Assembly (NCBI GenBank): GCA_042663485.1
Contig: JBHTAF010000006.1
Reading direction: 5' to 3' (one strand)
DNA length: 64,000 nucleotides
From: Natronosalvus sp042663485
Lineage (GTDB): Archaea > Halobacteriota > Halobacteria > Halobacteriales > Natrialbaceae
The position numbers and the translations under genes were made by a program. Below, piece by piece: positions 7,978-16,745 of this stretch (position 1 is its first letter; every line of letters begins with the position of its first letter). The notes beneath the pieces were generated by a model. It was not told the DNA's origin, ran no database searches, and worked only from the letters and a program-made list of their open reading frames with translations.

Positions 7978-10080
7978 ATGACAGTAATTGTCGGAGTAGA
8001 CACCGGAGGAACATTCACAGATTCAGCCGTCGTGGATCAGGACGACGGGTCCCGGATCACGGGCAAAGCTTCGACGACGCCGTCGGACCCCTCGAAAGGC
8101 GTGCTGAACTCGCTGCGCAACGCCGCGGACAACGCGGACCGTCCGCTCGACGAACTGCTCGCGGACGCCGAGGTGTTTTTCCACGGGACCACGCTGACGA
8201 CGAACACCGTCCTTGAGCGGACGGGTAGCAGCGTCGGGTTGATAACGACGCGCGGGCAGCGAGACGCGGTCCACATCGGCCGAATCACGACCAGAACGGA
8301 GGGACTGACCCACAGCGAGGTGAAGCACTTCGCCCAGCACGAGAAGCCGGAGCCGATCGTCCCCAAGCACCTGATCCGCGAAGTGGACGAGCGGGTCGAC
8401 TACAAAGGAGCGGAGATCGTCGAGCTAGACGAGACGCAAGTTCGGGACGCGGTCGCCGATCTGGCCGACCGGGTGGACGCAATCGCAGTCAGCCTGCTGT
8501 GGAGTTTCAGGAACGCTGAACACGAACGGCGCGTCGCAGAGATCGCTCGAGAGGTCGCGCCCGAGACGCCGGTGTTCGTCTCCGGCGAGATCGCTCCGAA
8601 ACTCGGCGAGTACGAGCGGGCGATAACGACAGTCGTCAACGGGTACACGGCGCCCGTGATGGCGTCGTACACCGACACGCTGGTCGAACGGCTCGAGGAC
8701 GGCGGGCTCGACTGCGCGGTGTACATGATGCAGAGCACCGGCGGCGTGCTCCCGATCGCCGACGCTGACGAGCAGGCGGTGTCGACGATCGGCTCCGGTC
8801 CGACCGGCGGGATCAGCGGCTCCCGGTTCATCGGCCGCAAGACTGGTTACGAGAACGTGATCTGCACCGACGTCGGCGGGACGAGCTTCGACGTCGGCCT
8901 GGTCATCGACGGAGAGCTACAGACGTCGCCGACGATGAACGTCCAGAAGTACACGCTGTTCCAGCCCGCGGTCGACGTCGAATCGATCGGAAGCGGGGGC
9001 GGTTCGATCGCGTGGATCGATGACGCCGGCGCGATCCACGTCGGGCCGAAAAGTTCCGGGGCGGATCCCGGTCCGGCGTGCTACGGTCGCGGCGGGACCG
9101 AACCGACGGTCACTGACGCGGACTTGCTCCTCGGGTACCTCGACCCCGAGTACTTCCTAGGCGGCCGACAGGACCTCGACGTCGACGCGGCGCGGTCGGC
9201 GATGGCCGAGCGCGTGGCCGAACCGCTGGACATGACCGTCGACGACGCCGCGGCGGGCGTGTTCGAGATCGTGAATGCCGCGATGTCGGATTTGCTCCGC
9301 GAGGTCACTATCGAGCGGGGGTACGACCCTCGCAACTTCTCGATCTTCGCCTACGGCGGCGCAGGGCCGCTTCACGCGCCGTTCTACGGTGAGGAACTCG
9401 GTGCAGAGTCGATCGTCGTTCCGTTGGGCGACACCGCGTCGGTGTTCTCGGCGTTCGGCATCTCGGCGTCCGACCTCATGTACGTCGAAGAGCTCTCTGA
9501 ACCGGCCACCGAACCGTTCGACCCCGATCGGCTCGCCGCGACGTTCGAGTCGCTCGAGTCCCGAATTCGGGACCGGTTCGACCGGGAGGGGTTAGACGAG
9601 AGCGACGTATCGCTCGTTCGCGAAGCGGACCTGCAGTACGCGGAACAGGTCCACCAGGTCAGCGTCGGCGTCCCCGCCGGCGACCTGTCGGAGGCCGATG
9701 CGACCGACCTCGTCGCTCGGTTCGAGGACGAGTACGAGTCGCTGTACGGGGGCGGCGCCGCGTACTCGGAAGCGGAGGTGCAACTGATCAACCAGCGCGT
9801 CCTCGCGACGGCGACGACGGTCGATCCGACGATGCGAACGGACGACCGGGGCGCGCGAGCGGACGGAGCGTTCTGGAAGACGCGCGAGGTGTACTGGCCC
9901 TCGGAGTCCTCGTTCGTCGAGACGGACATCCACGACGGCGAAAAACTGGGGCAGGGCGATGATATCGAGGGACCAGCCGTCGTACAGCTTCCCGATACGA
10001 CGATTCCGGTTCGTCCCCACCAGCAGGCGACAGTCGACAGGTACGGGAACGTCGTCCTCACGGCGGGAGGTGAGCGATAA
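7978..10080 (+). CDS. hyuA: hydantoinase/oxoprolinase family subunit A (acetone carboxylase beta-like)
   Basis: A 700-residue protein with the ASKHA-type ATP-binding loop VGVDTGGTFTDS at the N-terminus and the second phosphate loop DVGGTSFDVGLV in the middle, the layout of HyuA. Homologs are 5-oxoprolinase and N-methylhydantoinase subunits and the beta subunit of acetone or acetophenone carboxylase; all use ATP to phosphorylate an oxygen on the substrate or bicarbonate. It overlaps hyuB by 1 bp, and an acetone-carboxylase-gamma-like gene follows, which favours the carboxylase branch. If it were a hydantoinase, the N-carbamoyl-type amidohydrolase at 15642-16262 would be a logical next step. 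Confidence 0.9.
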   Translation: MTVIVGVDTGGTFTDSAVVDQDDGSRITGKASTTPSDPSKGVLNSLRNAADNADRPLDELLADAEVFFHGTTLTTNTVLERTGSSVGLITTRGQRDAVHIGRITTRTEGLTHSEVKHFAQHEKPEPIVPKHLIREVDERVDYKGAEIVELDETQVRDAVADLADRVDAIAVSLLWSFRNAEHERRVAEIAREVAPETPVFVSGEIAPKLGEYERAITTVVNGYTAPVMASYTDTLVERLEDGGLDCAVYMMQSTGGVLPIADADEQAVSTIGSGPTGGISGSRFIGRKTGYENVICTDVGGTSFDVGLVIDGELQTSPTMNVQKYTLFQPAVDVESIGSGGGSIAWIDDAGAIHVGPKSSGADPGPACYGRGGTEPTVTDADLLLGYLDPEYFLGGRQDLDVDAARSAMAERVAEPLDMTVDDAAAGVFEIVNAAMSDLLREVTIERGYDPRNFSIFAYGGAGPLHAPFYGEELGAESIVVPLGDTASVFSAFGISASDLMYVEELSEPATEPFDPDRLAATFESLESRIRDRFDREGLDESDVSLVREADLQYAEQVHQVSVGVPAGDLSEADATDLVARFEDEYESLYGGGAAYSEAEVQLINQRVLATATTVDPTMRTDDRGARADGAFWKTREVYWPSESSFVETDIHDGEKLGQGDDIEGPAVVQLPDTTIPVRPHQQATVDRYGNVVLTAGGER

Positions 10081-12035
10081 TGGCGACGATCCCCGGAGCG
10101 GACAAGTTCGACGCGGAGGAGGGACTCGACGAAGACGCGATCGCGGCGGACCTGGAACTCCACGAACCCCCCGAAGATCACGAGGTCGACGAGATAACCT
10201 TCGAGGTACTCCGTCACCGGCTCTGGCAGATCAACGAGGAGCAGGGCGAGACGCTCAAGCGGATCAGCGGGTCGCCGATCGTGACCGACGCGAACGACTT
10301 CAACGTGACCATCGCCGACGAACGGGGCGACGTGGCGAACTTCGGGACGTACGTAACCGTACACGCCGGCGTCGTGGACATGTTGCTCAAGTGGACGCTC
10401 GAACACCGGTCCGAGAACCCGGGGATCCGCGAGGGGGACATGTTCCTGTCGAACGACCCCTGGATCGGGATCGCCCACCAGAACGACGTGTCCGTCGTGG
10501 CGCCGGTGTTCCACGACGGAGAACTGTTCGCCTGGACGTCGTCGACGCTCCATCAGGTCGACCTCGGCGGCACCAACCCCGGAAGCTTCTGCATCGACGC
10601 GACCGACGTCTACGACGAAGCGACGCCGACACCGCCGATCAAAATCGTCGAGAACGGAGAGATCCGCGACGACGTGGAGGAGATGTTCCTCCGGCGCTCG
10701 CGGGTGCCGTCGCAGGTGGGGATGGACCTCCGCGCCCAGGTCGCCGCCAATGACGTCGCCAGAGAGCGGTTGACCGACCTGATCGAGCAGTACGGGGCCA
10801 ACACCGTGAAGGCGGTGATGAAGCGATCGATGGATCACGCCGAGGAGATGCTACGACAGCGCCTCGACGATCTCCCCGACGGCGTTTGGCGGCACGTCGA
10901 CTACCAGGAGGTGTCGAGGACGGGCGACCGCAGCGTGTATCGCGCCGACATGGAACTCAGAAAGTCGGGTGACTCGCTCGTGTTCGAGGTCGACGCCGAT
11001 CCCCAGACCGGGATGATCAACTGCGCCTACCCGACGCTCCGGGGGTCGATCTGGTCGGTCATACTGCCGCTACTCTGTCACGACATCCCGTGGGCGTTAG
11101 GCGGTATCGACCGCGTCATCGAGATCGAGGCGACGGAGGGCACGATCGTCAACGCCACGTTCCCCACGGGGACGAGTATGGGATCGACGAGCGGCGGGTG
11201 GCAGTCGATGAACCTGGCGCTCCAGTGCGTGTCCAAGATGCTCGGGGCCAGCGAAGAGTACGAGAGCGACCTGATCGCCGGATCGAGCGGAGTGCACGCG
11301 AACACGGTCATGATGGGCGCAGACCAGCGCGGCGATCCGTTCGTGACGATGCTCATGGACAGCATGACGAGCGGGTGGGGCGGACGCTCCGGGATGGACG
11401 GTATCGACACCGCGGGCGAGTTTCTCGTCCCCAGCGGGCTCGCGCCGAACGTGGAACTCAACGAACTCAAGTTCCCGATCCTCACCCTGTTCCGCGAGGA
11501 ACTTACGGACTCCGGCGGGCCGGGCGAATACCGCGGCGGCGTCGGTGCCCACTCCTGTCTGATCCCTCACGACACCGACGCGCCGATCACGCATGTCCTC
11601 TCGACGTTCGGGATGGCGATGCCGACGGGCGTCGGCATCAGCGGCGGGTATCCGCCGAGCACAGTGCGTTGGGAGATGATCCGGGACTCGAACGTCCACG
11701 ACCTACTGGAAGACGGGATCGTTCCGGGCGACCAGGACGCCATCAGCGGCGACAGGGACGTCCTCCCGCCGAAAGTCCAGACCCAGCAGCGGGCCGACGA
11801 AGCGTTCTACTGTCGCTGGATGGGCGGCGGCGGGTTCGGCGACCCACTGGACCGGGATCCTGACCGCGTCGCCAAGGACGCCCGCAACGAGTATGTCTCC
11901 CGCGAGGAGGCCGAGCGGACGTACGGCGTGGTACTAGACGACGAGTTCGACGTCGACGAGGCGGCGACCGAAGCGCGCCGCGGAGAGATCAGGGACGAAC
12001 GTCTCGAAGCCGACAAGTGGGGTGATGAGCGATGA
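10080..12035 (+). CDS. hyuB: hydantoinase/oxoprolinase family subunit B (acetone carboxylase alpha-like)
   Basis: A 651-residue HyuB-type subunit. Recognisable blocks are ITFEVLRHRLWQINEEQGET, the FGTYVTVHAG region, the FLSNDPWIGIAHQNDV block and GGPGEYRGGVGAHS towards the C-terminus. The start codon overlaps the last base of the hyuA stop, with GGAGGTGA just upstream. It is the catalytic partner of HyuA in ATP-dependent ring opening of hydantoins and oxoproline, or in carboxylation of ketones. Its own stop overlaps the next gene by 4 bp, so all three are made together. Confidence 0.9.
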   Translation: MATIPGADKFDAEEGLDEDAIAADLELHEPPEDHEVDEITFEVLRHRLWQINEEQGETLKRISGSPIVTDANDFNVTIADERGDVANFGTYVTVHAGVVDMLLKWTLEHRSENPGIREGDMFLSNDPWIGIAHQNDVSVVAPVFHDGELFAWTSSTLHQVDLGGTNPGSFCIDATDVYDEATPTPPIKIVENGEIRDDVEEMFLRRSRVPSQVGMDLRAQVAANDVARERLTDLIEQYGANTVKAVMKRSMDHAEEMLRQRLDDLPDGVWRHVDYQEVSRTGDRSVYRADMELRKSGDSLVFEVDADPQTGMINCAYPTLRGSIWSVILPLLCHDIPWALGGIDRVIEIEATEGTIVNATFPTGTSMGSTSGGWQSMNLALQCVSKMLGASEEYESDLIAGSSGVHANTVMMGADQRGDPFVTMLMDSMTSGWGGRSGMDGIDTAGEFLVPSGLAPNVELNELKFPILTLFREELTDSGGPGEYRGGVGAHSCLIPHDTDAPITHVLSTFGMAMPTGVGISGGYPPSTVRWEMIRDSNVHDLLEDGIVPGDQDAISGDRDVLPPKVQTQQRADEAFYCRWMGGGGFGDPLDRDPDRVAKDARNEYVSREEAERTYGVVLDDEFDVDEAATEARRGEIRDERLEADKWGDER

Positions 12036-12322
12036 AGCAACTCGACACACACCTGGCGGAGACCACCGTCGACGGCGCCCGAGTCATCGTCTGTCGGCGC
12101 TGTGAGGAAGTTCTCTGTTCGAGCGACGAGAACTACAAGCGCCACGCGCTGTGCGATCGGAAGCCGCTCCCCGAAGCGGGGTCGCTGGTGAACGATCCGA
12201 CGGAGTTCGTCGACGACGAGATGGAGTTCAGACAGTACTACTGTCCGGGTTGTGCCACGCTACTCGAGAACGAGGTGATCCTCGCTGAACTGGATCCGAT
12301 TCACGACAAAGAACTCCGGTAG
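12032..12322 (+). CDS. acetone carboxylase gamma-like zinc protein
   Basis: A 96-residue protein with CRRCEEVLC near the N-terminus and CPGC near the C-terminus, the pattern of the small gamma subunit of acetone/acetophenone carboxylases, which binds metal. It starts inside the hyuB stop (ATGA overlap). The three-gene order beta-alpha-gamma is that expected for a carboxylase complex acting on a ketone rather than a simple hydantoinase. The family match is by motif and context, not by alignment. Confidence 0.72.
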   Translation: MKQLDTHLAETTVDGARVIVCRRCEEVLCSSDENYKRHALCDRKPLPEAGSLVNDPTEFVDDEMEFRQYYCPGCATLLENEVILAELDPIHDKELR

Positions 12323-12385
12323 CACGGCGAACGGTTGACCCGTCCGACTTGGCGAAATTTCGACTTTGTGGTGGAGTACGGGCCG

Positions 12386-13150
12386 CTACTCGCCGTTTTC
12401 GTCGTTAAACAGTTCCTCTTTGGGAATCAGTTTCCCATCCCCGCGGTACCGCGACCGGCGAACCTGATCGATGTCCTTCAGGAGTTCATCTTCCTCGCGG
12501 AAGCGCGATCGGTCGTACGAGCCGCGATGGACGAGATCCTCAACCGGGTGCCGGTACCGCGTCTCTTGGTACTTGAGGGGGTAGCCGATCGGGAGCGTGG
12601 CGGGCATGTCGTAGATGTTCGGAATGTCGAGCAGGGCTCGGATCTCCTCCTTGTGGTGGCTGAAACAAGACGCGGATGTCGTTGAGAGACCGAGGGATGT
12701 CGCGGCGAGCCAGATCGCGTAGATGGCGTTGGCGATGCTGTGCTGGAATATCTCCTCGTTGAGTTGCTCCTCGCCCTCGATCTGGGGATACGCCTTATCC
12801 GGGATGCGCCTATCGCCGATCGGGATGATGTACAGGGGCACCTCGCACATCCATCGCTTGTTGTCGACCGGGAAGTCCGGATCGCCTTCGGCGTACTGGT
12901 CGTCGTAGTATTCGACGTAGATATCGCCGATAGCCCGGATCGTGTCCGGGTCAGTCACGACGACGAATTCCCAGGGTTGAGAGTTAGCGCCTGACGGTGC
13001 CCATCGGGCAGCTTCGAGGAGCTGATCGATCTTCTCGTCCTCGACTGGTTTGTCCTTGTACCCGCGCACTGCGCGACGGCTTTGTAGCACTTCGAGCAGT
13101 TGGTCGTACCGTTCGGGTGCGACGTACCGTTCCTGGTTTTCGACACTCAT
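12386..13150 (-). CDS. nitroreductase family protein
   Basis: A 254-residue FMN-dependent nitroreductase-fold protein. The N-terminal SRRAVRGYKDKPV (FMN phosphate contact) and the APSGANSQPWEF motif are intact. The family includes nitro reductases, flavin reductases, ring reductases and dehalogenases. It begins directly after the stop codon of the ferredoxin gene with no spacer, so the ferredoxin is its likely electron donor. It resembles both halves of the fused protein at 18282-19691. Confidence 0.9.
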   Translation of the reverse strand: MSVENQERYVAPERYDQLLEVLQSRRAVRGYKDKPVEDEKIDQLLEAARWAPSGANSQPWEFVVVTDPDTIRAIGDIYVEYYDDQYAEGDPDFPVDNKRWMCEVPLYIIPIGDRRIPDKAYPQIEGEEQLNEEIFQHSIANAIYAIWLAATSLGLSTTSASCFSHHKEEIRALLDIPNIYDMPATLPIGYPLKYQETRYRHPVEDLVHRGSYDRSRFREEDELLKDIDQVRRSRYRGDGKLIPKEELFNDENGE

Positions 13151-13369
13151 CTACTGTTCCTCGCGAGGATCGATCGAGATGGCCCCGACCGGGCAGTTCT
13201 GTGCGGTGAGTTCCAGTTGCTCTGTGCCATCGGGTTTCCAGCCATCTTCGTTGTGAACATATGCGCGGCCGTTGGCAGCCGGCATCTTGAACACCTCATT
13301 CATCATCTCCGGACAGAGGCCACAACCGATGCACCGCTTCTGGTCCACTCGTGGCTCGTACTTGGGCAT
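13151..13369 (-). CDS. ferredoxin, single [4Fe-4S] cluster
   Basis: A 72-residue protein with Cys13, Cys16 and Cys19 (CIGCGLCPEM) and Cys59 (CPVGAI), enough for one [4Fe-4S] cluster; the second half-site typical of 2[4Fe-4S] ferredoxins is absent. Single-cluster ferredoxins of this shape feed P450s and oxidoreductases. It is the first gene of a two-gene operon with the nitroreductase, and its start at 13369 fits the upstream TATA box better than an ATG 15 bases earlier. Confidence 0.88.
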   Translation of the reverse strand: MPKYEPRVDQKRCIGCGLCPEMMNEVFKMPAANGRAYVHNEDGWKPDGTEQLELTAQNCPVGAISIDPREEQ

Positions 13370-13392
13370 ACAGTAACAATGCACAATGACTC

Positions 13393-13402
13393 GTATATAC
13401 CT
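13393..13402 (-). promoter_or_regulatory. TATA box for ferredoxin-nitroreductase operon
   Basis: On the minus strand the sequence reads GGTATATACG, centred 28 bases before the ATG at 13369, consistent with a leaderless transcript. Confidence 0.5.
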
Positions 13403-13499
13403 TTTTGTTGTGTGTTTTCTTATCTCTCAAGTATGATTGAACGGTAGACGCCCTCGTTAAGTTTCATTGATAAAATTACTTAGTATCTATGATTTATAT

Positions 13500-13898
13500 G
13501 ACGATTATAGAAAGAGAATCTAACGAATCAAGGACCGTTCGGACTACATACACTCTCCTCGTACTCCTCATCTGGTCAATCGACAGGTCGTGGAATGGTG
13601 AGGGTGAATTTACGATACATGGTTCAAATGGCCGGGCGGATCAATTACGTTGGCCTTTTTCGTTCCATGGAGACCTTTCGTCTGGAGCGAAATACCCCTA
13701 TATGCAGGAGCTGTACACCGTTTGGAACGCGTATCAGGACTGGAGGAAATGCGATGCGCGAAGGAATGGGGTTCGGCACGAACACCGACATCTACAATCC
13801 GGACTGGCGCGACGTGTCGGTTATGTACGGCGATACGATCGTCAAGACCGAAAGCGATCCGGAAACTCACCGAAACGCCGGCCAATCTCATAGGCTGA
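13500..13898 (+). pseudogene. decayed M24 (creatinase-like) gene
   Basis: Pieces in all three plus frames match the intact M24 protein at 24438-25724 in order. LIWSIDRSW (about 13570) corresponds to its residues 44-52, NLRYMVQMAGRINYVGLF (about 13604-13660) to residues 58-75, and a WSEIP / VWNAYQDW stretch to residues 84-103. The sequence then jumps to REGMGFGTNTDIYNPDWRD (from 13755), residues 381-399. A further frameshift near 13860 leads to the closing LTETPANLIG and a stop at 13898. About 830 bp of the gene are missing and there are several frameshifts, so no product is expected. Confidence 0.75.
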
Positions 13899-13928
13899 CG
13901 AGATCACGGCAACGCCAGTAGCAGTCGC

Positions 13929-15515
13929 TCAAACGTCGATTTCCGGCGGCCGCCACCACTTATCGAGACCGAAGTCGTCGACGATCACTCCCGCACAGTT
14001 GTACCCGGGAGCGCAAGTGATACTACCACCGGGGTGCGTCGGCGCACCTGATAGATAGAGGTTTCCGATCGGCCCGCTGTAGGACGGGCGGTTGTCCATC
14101 AGCTGCTCAGGACCCCAGTTTCCACCGCTCCGGCTACCCTGAATCATATTCCGGTGGGTCCGCGCAATATCGAGCGGTGAGTAAGCGTACTTATCGACGA
14201 TGATGTCATCCTCTCTGACGTTCGGGGCATACTCTGCGAGTTTGTCGATGCAGACCTCCATGAACTCGTCTTTGACCTCATCCCAGTACTCCGGCCCTTC
14301 GTCTTCTACGTTCCACGGAGACGGTGCCCACAGGTAGGCTGTGTGTTTCTCATCGGGAGCCTGTGAAGGGTCAAGTACAGTGACCGACCCAGCACTCATA
14401 ACAGGCTCGTCGGGGAGCTCGTTCGTCTTCGCCGACTCGCTGACGCGCTTTATGTCATCGGGGGACTCAATACCGAGGGTGAACTTGACAGCACGTTGCA
14501 TATCCGGGTTAAACTTCACAGAACTGAACTCAAGTGGTTCGTCGAGCGCTAGGTGGACGCCGAACAGCGGGCCCTCCATCAGTTCGTATTTCTCTTCTAT
14601 TTCTCTGATGAACTGTTCTTCGAGATGTTCGCGGCCAACTAGGTTCAGGTACGTCTGCGGATAGTGGACATTCGAAACGACAATATCGGTCTCAATGGGC
14701 GTTCCGTCCACGAGCGTGATTCCCGTGGCAGTGCCGTTTTCGACCGTTACGCTATCAACGAGGCTGTCTAAGTACAGGTCGCCGCCGTAGTGTTCGAAGC
14801 AATTCACGAGCGACTGGGCGTACTGATTGGATCCACCCCGAGCGATCTGGAGATTGTGCCAGCCATCGAACGCGTGGATAAGTGATCCGTCAATCCCTTG
14901 TTCGAATGGGTGGGGGCCGACGGCCTGATCCATGATCGTCAGTAGTCCTTGGACATGCTCGTTCTCGAAATGCTCGGTGATCACGTCGACAGGCGATCGA
15001 GTGATAATATCTAGGTACCGTTCGCCCTTCTCGGTTCCCTCAAAGATTTCCCTTCGCTCTTCGAGGCTTCGCGGCGGGTTGTACCACTCCGGGCGCTGGA
15101 TGTTGTGTGCTAGTTGCATCCAATCGTAGTACAGTTCTTCGTACGTCTCGGCGTCTTCCTCCGAGAACCGGGCAATCTCGCGCTTCGTCAGCAACGGGTC
15201 CGAGTAGAGCATCAACGCTCTACCGTCACTCGTCGGAAGCCCCACCTTCGTAACGGGGTCGATGAGCTGCGCACCGAACCGCTCTAATGCCAGGTCTTTG
15301 TGGACCGGCGACTCCCTCACATTCAGGAAGTTTATCGCGTGGTTGTTTCGCAGAAACTGCGGGTGATCTTCGAAGGCCTCGGTGTACATACCTCCGCCGG
15401 GTTCGGACCGTTCCTCGAAAATCGCCACATTCAGACCGGCCTTCGCGAGGTAACAGCCGGCAGTTAGTCCGTTGTGTCCCGAGCCGATGATGACGGCATC
15501 GTACGTAGTTGTCAT
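13929..15515 (-). CDS. FAD-dependent oxidoreductase, phytoene desaturase-like
   Basis: A complete 528-residue flavoprotein. The N-terminus carries the dinucleotide-binding VIIGSGHNGLTAGCYLAKAG with a following E (FEER) and PGGGMYTE; the C-terminus has NLYLSGAPTHPGGSITCAPGY, the second FAD contact. The length and both motifs are those of CrtI/PYROXD2-like oxidoreductases. It is a paralog of the gene cut by the left edge (2-1183). No carotenoid gene is nearby, so a catabolic oxidation or dehydrogenation in this cluster is more likely than carotenoid synthesis. Its 3' end lies 30 bp from the M24 pseudogene. Confidence 0.88.
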   Translation of the reverse strand: MTTTYDAVIIGSGHNGLTAGCYLAKAGLNVAIFEERSEPGGGMYTEAFEDHPQFLRNNHAINFLNVRESPVHKDLALERFGAQLIDPVTKVGLPTSDGRALMLYSDPLLTKREIARFSEEDAETYEELYYDWMQLAHNIQRPEWYNPPRSLEERREIFEGTEKGERYLDIITRSPVDVITEHFENEHVQGLLTIMDQAVGPHPFEQGIDGSLIHAFDGWHNLQIARGGSNQYAQSLVNCFEHYGGDLYLDSLVDSVTVENGTATGITLVDGTPIETDIVVSNVHYPQTYLNLVGREHLEEQFIREIEEKYELMEGPLFGVHLALDEPLEFSSVKFNPDMQRAVKFTLGIESPDDIKRVSESAKTNELPDEPVMSAGSVTVLDPSQAPDEKHTAYLWAPSPWNVEDEGPEYWDEVKDEFMEVCIDKLAEYAPNVREDDIIVDKYAYSPLDIARTHRNMIQGSRSGGNWGPEQLMDNRPSYSGPIGNLYLSGAPTHPGGSITCAPGYNCAGVIVDDFGLDKWWRPPEIDV

Positions 15516-15641
15516 GGTGAACGATTACATTATCATGATCCATTAGCATAAAATTGAGTAGTAGGGGGAGGTCAGCAGCTTAACCGGCCATATTAGGGAA
15601 ATAATTGATAGAACCGAGCGTCGTTCAGAGCTTCGTCAGTA

Positions 15642-16262
15642 TCACCTGAGCGCATCTGTGACTGCGTCGAGCGACAGGACGTCGGCGTACTTCGCGTCCA
15701 TGTCGAACAGATTCGCTTCGTGTGGTTCGGTCGCCCTGTCGCCGACGCAGTCCTTGGCTACGATTGTGCGGTACCCGTTCGAGCAGGCGTCCACGACGGT
15801 CGCGCGAACGCATCCGGACGTTGTCGCGCCTGCCACGACAACTGTATCGACCCCCTCATGGGTGAGTACGCTGTCCAATTTGGTTTCGAAGAACGCGGAC
15901 GGCTGCCGTTTGTCAATGACCATGTCCTCGTCCATGACCGAAAGCCGCGGATCGATATCGGTCCAGCCCGACCCCTCGCAGAGGGCATCGGCACTAGATA
16001 TCTTTTCTGCGAACGGCCCCCCGTCGCGGAGGTCGTCGCGGTACTTCGTGATTGTGAAAAACACCGGAAGTCTAGCCCTCCGGGCAGCGCGCACGAGTGT
16101 TTCCGTCTCCGCGACCTCGGTGTCCAAGTTACTACCGAGCGGGCAGCTGGGGTCGGTAAACGCTGTCTGCAGATCGACTACGACAACCGCCGGTCGATCG
16201 CCGAACCCAATGTCCTCCGTAAACCCCGCTCGCTGGTAGGCGTCTTCGATGTTCGCTGTCAT
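15642..16262 (-). CDS. isochorismatase-family amidohydrolase, N-carbamoylsarcosine amidase-like
   Basis: A 206-residue cysteine hydrolase. The catalytic triad can be placed at Asp30 (VVVDLQTAF), Lys118 (DKRQPSAF) and Cys151 (ATTSGCVRATVVDA). The stretch CVGDRATEPHEANLFDM and the overall layout resemble N-carbamoylsarcosine amidohydrolase more than nicotinamidase or true isochorismatase. It removes ammonia (and possibly CO2) from an amide or carbamoyl group. It is the last gene of the nitrile hydratase operon, 83 bp after the accessory gene, and so may hydrolyse the amide made by that enzyme. Confidence 0.85.
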   Translation of the reverse strand: MTANIEDAYQRAGFTEDIGFGDRPAVVVVDLQTAFTDPSCPLGSNLDTEVAETETLVRAARRARLPVFFTITKYRDDLRDGGPFAEKISSADALCEGSGWTDIDPRLSVMDEDMVIDKRQPSAFFETKLDSVLTHEGVDTVVVAGATTSGCVRATVVDACSNGYRTIVAKDCVGDRATEPHEANLFDMDAKYADVLSLDAVTDALR

Positions 16263-16345
16263 TGTAAGTCGACACCACTAATATTCGTTCGCTGGTGCGA
16301 GAGAAGTACATTACGGTCGCCGAGCAGATCGACTTCGAGACGAAG

Positions 16346-16738
16346 TCAGTTTGCGCCGTCACCGTTGACGACGAACTCTGATGCGTCGCGAACACCGGAC
16401 TCGAACTCGGCCGCGCGCCGGTCGATCTTATGTTCGGTCAGCATGTCATTCGCCACTAGTGTCGCCTCGAGCGCCTCTAACCATAGTTCGTAGTAGGCTC
16501 GTTCGTGATCTCTTTCGAGCCGTTCCCGGCCGGCGTCTTGGATGTATTCTACGAACCGATCGTTGAACGCGGACCACTCCAGGTCGTGGTGTTCGCAGAG
16601 AGCCCGGGCGATACTGAACGCCCGCGCCTGCCAGGGCGCATCGAACGCGACGCGGTCGTCCGGGCTCGGCGGTTCCGCGTCGAGAAACGCCGCGATCGAA
16701 CTGTCGTCGATTCCCTCGGATGAGGAATGTTTGTTCAT
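16346..16738 (-). CDS. nitrile hydratase accessory (metallochaperone-like) protein
   Basis: A 130-residue protein with the FDAPWQARAFSIARALCEHHDLEWSAF core and WLEALEATLVANDML segment seen in nitrile hydratase activators of the P14K/NHase-accessory family, themselves related to the N-terminal half of the beta subunit. These proteins escort the alpha subunit and help insert cobalt. It follows the alpha-subunit gene by 7 bp, the usual beta-alpha-activator order of cobalt enzymes. Confidence 0.82.
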   Translation of the reverse strand: MNKHSSSEGIDDSSIAAFLDAEPPSPDDRVAFDAPWQARAFSIARALCEHHDLEWSAFNDRFVEYIQDAGRERLERDHERAYYELWLEALEATLVANDMLTEHKIDRRAAEFESGVRDASEFVVNGDGAN

Positions 16739-16745
16739 GGATATA

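Noticed and set aside
9384..10838. 484-codon open frame on the minus strand
   Set aside because: It lies wholly opposite hyuA and hyuB; its composition (Arg/Ser-rich) is that of a GC-rich antisense shadow and it has no motif.
7978..16262. Firm assignment to the N-methylhydantoin/creatinine pathway
   Set aside because: HyuAB and an N-carbamoylsarcosine amidase-like enzyme fit, but no creatinine deiminase or sarcosine oxidase is seen, and the gamma-like subunit argues for a carboxylase.
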